This document shows, piece after piece, positions 51,641-64,000 of a stretch of DNA of 64,000 nucleotides. The stretch's first letter is position 1. Each line of letters starts with the position of its first letter. The position numbers and the translations under genes were made by a program. Source of the stretch: Syngnathus acus (Eukaryota > Chordata > Actinopteri > Syngnathiformes > Syngnathidae). The stretch spans positions 8,922,104 through 8,986,103 of the forward strand of contig NC_051105.1 in the NCBI RefSeq assembly GCF_901709675.1, given 5' to 3'. Below the pieces are notes generated by a model. It was given only the letters and a program-made list of their open reading frames with translations, was not told the DNA's origin and searched no databases.

Positions 51641-52367
51641 GAATGATGCAAACTGAGTATTACGCAAAGCCAGAGATTTTGTGTAGGTTACATTCCAAGG
51701 GTGAATTTGTTTCTTGCCTTGAAGGTTATATTTAAAAAGTATTTAATATTTATTATTCAAGAAAATATTTATTGACGCTGTTATTTATTTGCATTGACTC
51801 GCTATTTAATTGAGGTTGTTATGCAGTTTGTTCATGTGTTGAACAATATATGAGGTTCATATTGGACTATTGTTCCCATAGTCCTTGTTTGCCACACAGA
51901 TGTGGTCTGAAAGTTTGAAATTCAAAGCTGTTTTGTTAAAGGACCTAGTACATGGAAAAAAAAAAGAATGTAATCTTAAAAATACATTAGCAGGCTTTTA
52001 TTTATTTTTCCTTCATCAACAATATTGTGCGTAAGGAAAAATATGTAAAAATGCATGAATTAAAAAGGTTATTTTTGTAAATACTAAGATGGTACTGATA
52101 TTGTTGTTGTATTATAAGAGTCTTTGGTGTCATTTTTTTATTGATACATACTATAACATGTTTACGTTTGACAAGCGGTACAGAAAATTGATGGGTGGAT
52201 TTAAAAAAATGCTGACGTCAGCCTAAGCAAAATTCTTTTGTACAAATTATACTGTTCACTGAAAATTGTCATGGCATGAATTGAAAACGTTGCAAGAGCT
52301 GCATCAATATAATTCCAAATTAAAGGTTGAGTATCCAACTGTCCGTCTCCACAGGTATTTCATTCAT
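51641..52367. other. Convergent 3' ends of fbxo47 and arl6
   Basis: Only about 720 bp separates the two stop codons. A minus-strand AATAAA (51997-52002) for arl6 and an ATTAAA near 52056 for fbxo47 imply that the two 3' UTRs overlap. A fragment of a teleost-wide repeat lies at 52167-52200. No coding sequence is seen. Confidence 0.4.
52167..52200 (-). repeat. Fragment of teleost-wide dispersed repeat
   Basis: On the minus strand the sequence reads like the common fish repeat end 'catccattttctgtaccgct', here with small changes. A longer, degenerate copy lies at 58382-58500 and a short one at about 36541-36560. Confidence 0.6.
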
Positions 52368-54004
52368 TCACTTGGTCATGGTTTTGATATGACCTAGTTA
52401 AAGATAAAAAAAAAAAAAAAAAGCCATGTTAAGCTTTTTGAAAACCTTCATTCTAATTAAAATGTACAAACTGAATGGGAATATTAAATAAATAATATCC
52501 CACTATGGTATATATAGTTATTTTTGTCTTTACTGTCAAAGCACACAACACAAAACTATTAAAACAATCACGTAACATACAAAATCGTGATTATACTTAC
52601 TGTGCAATTTGTTCTACGAGTACGGAAAAAAAAAATACAAGTCTAAATAAGAATAGTTGCCAGGACACACTGAAATGAACAAACATAATTGTGCACACGC
52701 GTTACCTTGGAGCCAGTCCATCCCCTCCTGCAGGCCATCTCCTTCGATAGCATTGCTAGCACTGAGAGACGAAAAGAACAGGTTGAGGATTTAATCACCT
52801 CATAGTGCACGTTAACATTCACAACTTGAGCATTTAAACCAAGCTCTTCATCCATCTGCCTTCCATCTGTCTAATGAGTAAACAAGGTGACAAACAAACG
52901 TGTAGAAAAGAGTCACCCGGGTTCAAGTCTATGCTGCTGCCGCTGCCACTTAAATTCAACCAGATTGCTCAAGTGTGTTTCCTTTAAAAACATGAATCTA
53001 ATAATCATGAGCGGCATTAAAAGTAAAGTATTACCAGATGTGCCAAGGTTTGTCTTTGATATTCTCCAAACACAACGTCTGGGAAACCTTGACGGACGAC
53101 ATGGCGTCACGGAGATCCATCTTGTTTGCGAAGAACAACACGGGTACTTTTTTGCTGCAAATATCTGCGTGGTAAGATGGTGAAAATTAGTTAAAGCACG
53201 CAGGTGGGATCTTTTAACCATACCTCCGTGGTTGAGAAGGGTATCGAGCTCCTCTTTGGCAACAACCATTCTCAATTTGTCACTGCTATCTATAACAAAA
53301 ATGATGGCGTGGCTTTCTCTGAAAAAGAAACGAGTACGGACTTTATCAATATTTTGTCATGATTCTAAGAAATTAACAAGGCTGTGTGCGTACTTATAAT
53401 AGTGCTCCCACAGATTTCTGTATTTGCTTTGGCCAGACATGTCGAATACTGTGAAGGAAAGGCTGCTCGTGCAGAGAAAGACAGCACAAGAGCGAGAAAA
53501 CATACAATCGAAATCATACAGAAATTATAGTTATAAAATAGTTTAAAAAAAAAGAATTCTTATGCATTCAAAACTGTACCTTGAACTCTTGAACTTTTCA
53601 ATGTTGAAGCCAATTGTTGGAACTATGTCTTGTCCCGGTGTCTGTATTCACACACAAAACAGAAAAGTAATGACAAGTATGTCAACATGGAAATATAATT
53701 TTCCAAGTATGAAGGGCTTTACCTGACTAACATGTTTCCACTCCTCTGAAAATGGGCCTAAGCAATTCGAACGCTGAAAACAAGCAATCAATGAACAACT
53801 GCAAAAAAATTGCACGATAGAGCTAACTTTTGCCGCTGCCCTTTTAGTTCCAAAAAGTTCTAATCAGTAACGAGTACTTACGTTAGCTGGTTTCAATTGG
53901 TTGATGATGGTAGTTTTGCCGCTGTTGTCCAGTCCCAAACATAAAACATTGACTTCCTTCTTCTTCAGGCCCAGCCAGCCTGACAGTTTATCCAGCAGCC
54001 CCAT
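52368..54004 (-). CDS. arl6: ARL6 / BBS3, Arf-like ciliary GTPase
   Basis: ARL6-GTP recruits the BBSome coat to membranes for ciliary cargo traffic. Canonical exons: 53882-54004, 53580-53641, 53394-53462, 53224-53318, 53035-53164, 52706-52761 and 52368-52393. They sum to 561 nt, 186 residues, exactly the human length. The start gives [20 protein letters not shown]. The P-loop GLDNSGKT is at residues 24-31, switch I lies in [11 protein letters not shown], switch II is [12 protein letters not shown] (human DMSGQGRYRNLW), and the base-binding NKMD is in [10 protein letters not shown]. The canonical tail reads [12 protein letters not shown]. Two optional exons, a 13-nt one and a 51-nt one, are listed separately. 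It is tail-to-tail with fbxo47 and shares orientation with epha6, its neighbour in human. Confidence 0.96.
52601..52613 (-). CDS. arl6: arl6 13-nt alternative microexon (BBS3L type)
   Basis: Exactly 13 nt (aacaaattgcaca) lie between an acceptor (ctcgtag) and a strong donor (GTAAGT). Inclusion shifts frame: the end changes from [10 protein letters not shown] to [17 protein letters not shown], with stop at 52360-52362, giving 193 residues. From memory, the vision-specific long isoform BBS3L of zebrafish and mammals arises from a 13-bp exon at the same place. Length, position and phase all fit. Confidence 0.85.
53723..53773 (-). CDS. arl6: arl6 predicted 51-nt cassette exon
   Basis: This in-frame segment of 17 codons ([17 protein letters not shown]) has a pyrimidine-rich acceptor (tgttttcag) and a good donor (CAG|GTAAAG), in phase 0 on both sides. 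It would insert after N41, between the P-loop helix and switch I. Skipping it gives the exact 186-residue family length, so it must be optional or a false exon. Confidence 0.5.
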
Positions 54005-54547
54005 TTAACCCAATTGAAGCTACACTTTTGAAATACTACACATCACCCCATTAATGATCTGATTATCATGGAAAAAATAAGAATCGCAACCTGAGGCGAA
54101 CAAACACGTTTTGGAGTGAATACTACAACATGCTGAGATGCTGCCTGTGCTTCCCAGCTTGCAAGAGCTAATCCTATTAGAACGAATTAAGATCTGCAAG
54201 CCACTCGGTGACCTGATCATGGTGGTGCGCATCTTCCCAGGCCTTTCTTCCTGATGAATTTGATTCATTAGTGTAATGCGATGGCCTGCTTGACAACAGC
54301 CACAACAACAACAGCTGCTGCTATTGATCTTTAGCCTGGTTTGCTCTGAATCAAGACCTCTTTGTGTTCTTGCCCGTCCCGTTTAATTTATATATAAATA
54401 GTATTGCCAACCCAAGGCTAGGATTTGTTATGAAGGATTTTAACTTTTCAAGGGATCAACTTTGGAGATGATCGGTGGTGTAACAGCTCCATCTCTTGGC
54501 TGACTGGCACTTGGGTACTCTTTTTAATCACCGAAGTAAATAAACAG

Positions 54548-54716
54548 TAGTGATGGACAAATAAGTCTGATTGACGCACTTGAGACATTTTCTGACTCCT
54601 CTAGAAGGCACTTGTGGTTTTAAGATGGAGTGGGAATGAAATAAATGGAATACATTTCCATTGCACTGGCCAAGACTACCACAAATGCTTCATGAAGCTT
54701 CATTAGTCCATCACTA
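54548..54716. mobile_element. Short hAT-like MITE
   Basis: The ends tagtgatggac (54548-54558) and gtccatcacta (54706-54716) are exact inverted copies. They are flanked by 8-bp near-duplicates ATAAACAG and ATTTACAG (6 of 8 alike). An 8-bp target duplication and these ends fit non-autonomous hAT elements of fishes. No coding capacity. Confidence 0.6.
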
Positions 54717-54821
54717 ATTTACAGTACCGACAACAATATATTAAAAAAAAACAACAACTTTTCTTCAACCTGTTTTCATCTGCCATAAAAAACAAACAGC
54801 CAAACTGCAGAGCTTTTCAGA

Positions 54822-56557
54822 TTTATTCTGCAAATAAATATCCGCAGTTAACTGCCTCTTACAGTGTGCAAGATCTACAACATCTCTTTGGAAATTATAA
54901 AAAAATAAAATACAAGAATTGTAATCATTAGTATACTTGTACTTTGTACAAAAGAACGTTCTAACATTGCTCAGCAGTAGAACATGCTTAACAAACAGCA
55001 TCTGATATTTTCCGTTTGACTGTCGAAGGGTTTGTCCCAGTGAGAGTGCGTGTCATGTACTGTGTAACTGAAGCGCACTCTTATCTATAATCTATAACTT
55101 CATTGAAGGGATAAGTCCTCGGATGCCACTGAAACATATTTGCTAAAATGTGAAGAGACTGTAAGGCATACATGTGTGCGCATGGGACCGTTGCTAGTCA
55201 GACAAGATAAATGAAGATGCTGCTGTTAACGTTCGTGCGCTCTCTGCTAACTTAATTTTGAAAAGCTGCCAGTCTCTCTGACTTTCGTGATCCCCACCGA
55301 AAAGGCTTCTTTATATTCATATTTAATAGTTATATTCCATACCACCGCCTGTTTACCGGAATGAAGATAAATAATTTCAATGGTAAACATCTGACGACGT
55401 GACATCAACTACTGCGGATCCAAAGGTTTTCATTTCAGACTACTTTTATGTACACTTGGTTACCCTACTGCCACAAATTCCACAACCTTTACATGATCAC
55501 AAAGTAAGCACACAGTGGCTGCCATTACTCCCGTGTGTGCAAATAAATATCTTTAACTAAAAGTATTTCTCATAAGTCTGAAGAACCATAAAAGTCTATG
55601 TTGTGTATATATATATATATTTGTTAATAGGAAATAATATACTTTATTTATGAGTTATGTGAACATTCTTTTGTTAAGACAGCGGTGAGCCACATTGCAA
55701 ATAATTTTGACTTTTTTCATGCGAAGGCAACCGGTCCAGTTTAGCGAGCCGGATACGTGGCACTAAAATCGGTCTGGAGGCTCCGTGTTTGTTAGTCTCC
55801 CATTGCACAATTTGTCATCTCTTTTGCGAGACACTGAGGTGATTATTGCTAATCTGATATAAATAAATACCATTTGAAATAAGATTCAGATTTACTTTGA
55901 CATATAGATCTGCACACATATATAATATAAGGTCATGATAATAATTACTGATTAGCTTTCTATACATTTTAACATTCAAGAAATCTCCTTGACTTGCTTC
56001 TCACCACTTCAAGTATTAATGTACTCGACTCTCTGAAGAGAAAGTCAAGTAATGCACATTACTTTGTGATAACTGATCATATTACAAAATGAAAAGTGGT
56101 GAGGGTATTTTTATTTATTTTTTATGCTGAGGGTAGAAACATATTTTGCACACAGAGGAGCAGCTACATGACCAAGAAAAGAAAAATCCAAAGATTCAGT
56201 AGATTATGTCCATAAATCTACATATCTAAGATTATTTACCTTCACACAGAAAATACCGCAGCTGTAACAAGGCATTACATTCCTCTAAGTGACGGCTCAG
56301 GCCAAACTACTGGACGGTCAAAAAATAGGCCAGACCAGACCAGGTATACCGGGTAAGGGGTGTGTAGTAGAAAAAGAGTCCGGTCCATAACTACCAGCCT
56401 GGGAGGGCAGTCTGACAAGTCCAATGACGTCCTTCCTACAGAGCGTCTAAGGGAATAAGACTCAGGCACAGGCTGTGAAGTGTCTCTCTGTCAGTCTAGA
56501 CTTCCCTGCCATCTGCTCCGTCCATGTGTCCGTCCCAGGCCGTGTGAAAGGACGACC
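54822..56557 (-). other. epha6 3' UTR candidate
   Basis: No coding frame is recognised downstream of the epha6 stop. Minus-strand AATAAA signals are seen near 56109, at 55643-55648 and at 54822-54827, allowing a 3' UTR of about 0.45 to 1.7 kb. A short AT repeat lies at about 55606-55620. Confidence 0.4.
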
Positions 56558-62213
<5,656 letters not shown>

Positions 62214-64000
62214 CTGCAAAACACAAACATGAAAAGAAGTTCAGGAGTTTCAATTTAGCTTTTTGCTCACAGTGTAAGATTAAAGATAAAAACTAGCAAG
62301 CTAAATTCACAGTGACAGAACAACTCCATTGAGAAATGTCTGAATGGATGAATATGTCCCAAAAAGTAGAAATCCATTTGTGATTGGTTACTTTTATCAC
62401 GTGAAGGAGTGACGACGCAGTGTGAAGGGTGTAAGATGACCGCTTTAAGCATTCTTGGTGAAGAGCTGCAGTGTCACAGCTGCGATCAAGTGTGTCCGTG
62501 CATTTTTTTACATAATCCGGGTGACCAGATTAGAAGCGGTGTCAGGAGTGCTCGGAGCCACAGGTTGCCAGCGTGTGCTTTGACTGAGTTAAGTCTGTGG
62601 GGTCCCGGACACTGATGGACAGCGGCGATAACATGGCAGGTGACACAGACAAGAAGAATAAGAAGGCGATTTGGAAAGTCGTCGTTGACCTCTGTTGATG
62701 GGGTCAAGCTGTTCATTAAAGAAATGGCGGCATACACCGTTATCAGTGCTTTCCAGTCCTTTCCTCTGATCCCCTTTATCCGCCTGCTTCGCTCTCTCCC
62801 TGACTGGCTTTCATGTCCGGGCCGCACACGCCGCCACGGACATGAATACTTGTTATGAGAAGAGATTTTTTTTTTTTTGTGGGACACACTGACATTTGCA
62901 TAAGCACTCGAAAACAGGAACTTCAATTAAAGCACTTTGCCCAGAGCGCTAATCAAAGCATAACAGCGAATCAAACCACTCCTCTCTTGCCTCAACATCC
63001 CAAACAGTCACGTCATCAGAGCAGAGGTCACCCAAGAATTTAAGACGAAAATGACGTCCTGGTATCAATTCAAGGACAGAAGTGTACAGAAAAAGCTTCC
63101 GCCCGCTCCTTGTATCACGCACAGCAGCAAATTCAAATTTCAGGAAGCTTTTAGAATAGTAAGGTCCACCTCCTCTCATGTCAGTTCCTCTTATGTCCTC
63201 CCTTGCAAAGCCTGCCTTCCACAAGAGCCTCATGAAAACTCTAATGGTTCGCAAGCTGCTCAAGTACATTAAAAAAACACCCAAAGTCCGTCCTACTCAG
63301 GGCGAGAGGACTACATATTGTGATCAAGTGGTTTGTTGCTCAGTATGTGTTTGTGTAATGAGGAGGAAAAAGACAAGCCGGCAAAGCATGAGAAAGAACG
63401 GCTTCCAGGAAATCTCTCATCAAGCCTAAAACATCTCTTTTTGTGAAGTGATGGACTGATTTCACTATCAATATTAAGAATCTAGAAAGAAATTGTTTTA
63501 GGTCATAGTGACAGTGGGCTATGAATTAAATCTCCTTGCATATGACACTAGTAAAGACTGTGCAGTCAACCATGGTTATGCAATCTGTTCATGTCAATAA
63601 AGAAATCATCTGCCACACATTAAACTGGTGGAGTCAGAGTTCACCCTTGCAATAAAAAAGTGCACCTCAGACAGTTATACACGGCTAGGTGGGAATTTTT
63701 GACAGATAACTTTGTATGTGCGGTGAGTCACTGCGCACAGCTAGAATAAACATTATTGTCATTGAAGATGATGTCATCATTTCACAAAAGTGCCACAAAA
63801 ATATTTATAGTTGTTAAAGCAGAAAAGTCAAGGGCTATCAAAAAATGGAAATTTGATAGAAAAAAACTCATGGTTTTATTTTCAACCAGTAAAATTTGCA
63901 TAAATTCAAAAGTTATTTGTATGTTAGCCTCCGCCAACAACCAAGCCATATACATATTTTAGGTTAGCATTACCATGACCCTATTCAAGTGGACAACAAT
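62214..64000. other. epha6 intron, no exon recognised
   Basis: Upstream of the exon at 62143-62213 the gene should continue with the exon for the transmembrane helix. I find no hydrophobic Eph-like segment with splice sites before the window ends. The open frames at 62486-63284 do not resemble Eph receptors and overlap on both strands. Confidence 0.4.

Noticed and set aside
62486-63284. Two minus-strand frames considered as upstream epha6 exons
   Set aside because: No transmembrane or fibronectin-type sequence, and no donor in the phase required by exon 62143-62213.

Overview
This is a stretch of a compact ray-finned fish (teleost) nuclear genome. The evidence is vertebrate genes with GT-AG introns, short introns and intergenic gaps, microsatellites, MITE-like elements, and fragments of a repeat common in teleosts. 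I cannot assign the order or species. No rRNA, tRNA, CRISPR, prokaryotic or viral feature was seen.

Layout. 1-2046 (-): first five coding exons of ranbp2, which runs off the left edge. 3423-13950 (-): lims1 (PINCH), with three alternative first coding exons, a duplicated LIM4 exon pair and two alternative terminal exons. 16079-28804 (-): gcc2 (golgin GCC185), all 24 coding exons joining in frame to 1626 codons plus stop. 16705-17439 (+): an intronless tmem223 lying inside a gcc2 intron on the opposite strand. 23941-24439: a 499-bp MITE with 25-bp inverted ends, in another gcc2 intron. 29.1-38.7 kb: a gene-free stretch holding a perfect 17-bp hairpin and homeodomain-motif-rich AT-rich DNA. 40841-43637 (-): slc5a7 (high-affinity choline transporter). 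46085-46932 (-): a claudin closest to claudin-14. 49136-51640 (+): fbxo47. 52368-54004 (-): arl6 (BBS3), tail-to-tail with fbxo47, with a 13-nt alternative microexon and a predicted 51-nt cassette exon. 56558-62213 (-): the 3' half of epha6 (kinase and SAM domains), running off the right edge.

slc5a7, gcc2, lims1 and ranbp2 share one orientation and the same order as on human 2q12. arl6 and epha6 are neighbours on human 3q11. The window therefore joins two ancient vertebrate neighbourhoods, with a claudin and fbxo47 between them. The genes do not form one pathway; the order is inherited synteny.

Exons were placed by reading splice sites and phases by hand. For lims1 (325 aa), gcc2 (1626 aa), slc5a7 (589 aa), fbxo47 (434 aa), arl6 (186 aa) and the claudin (247 aa) the summed exon lengths are multiples of three and the protein lengths fit the families. 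The most interesting structure is the modular alternative-exon architecture of lims1 and arl6.
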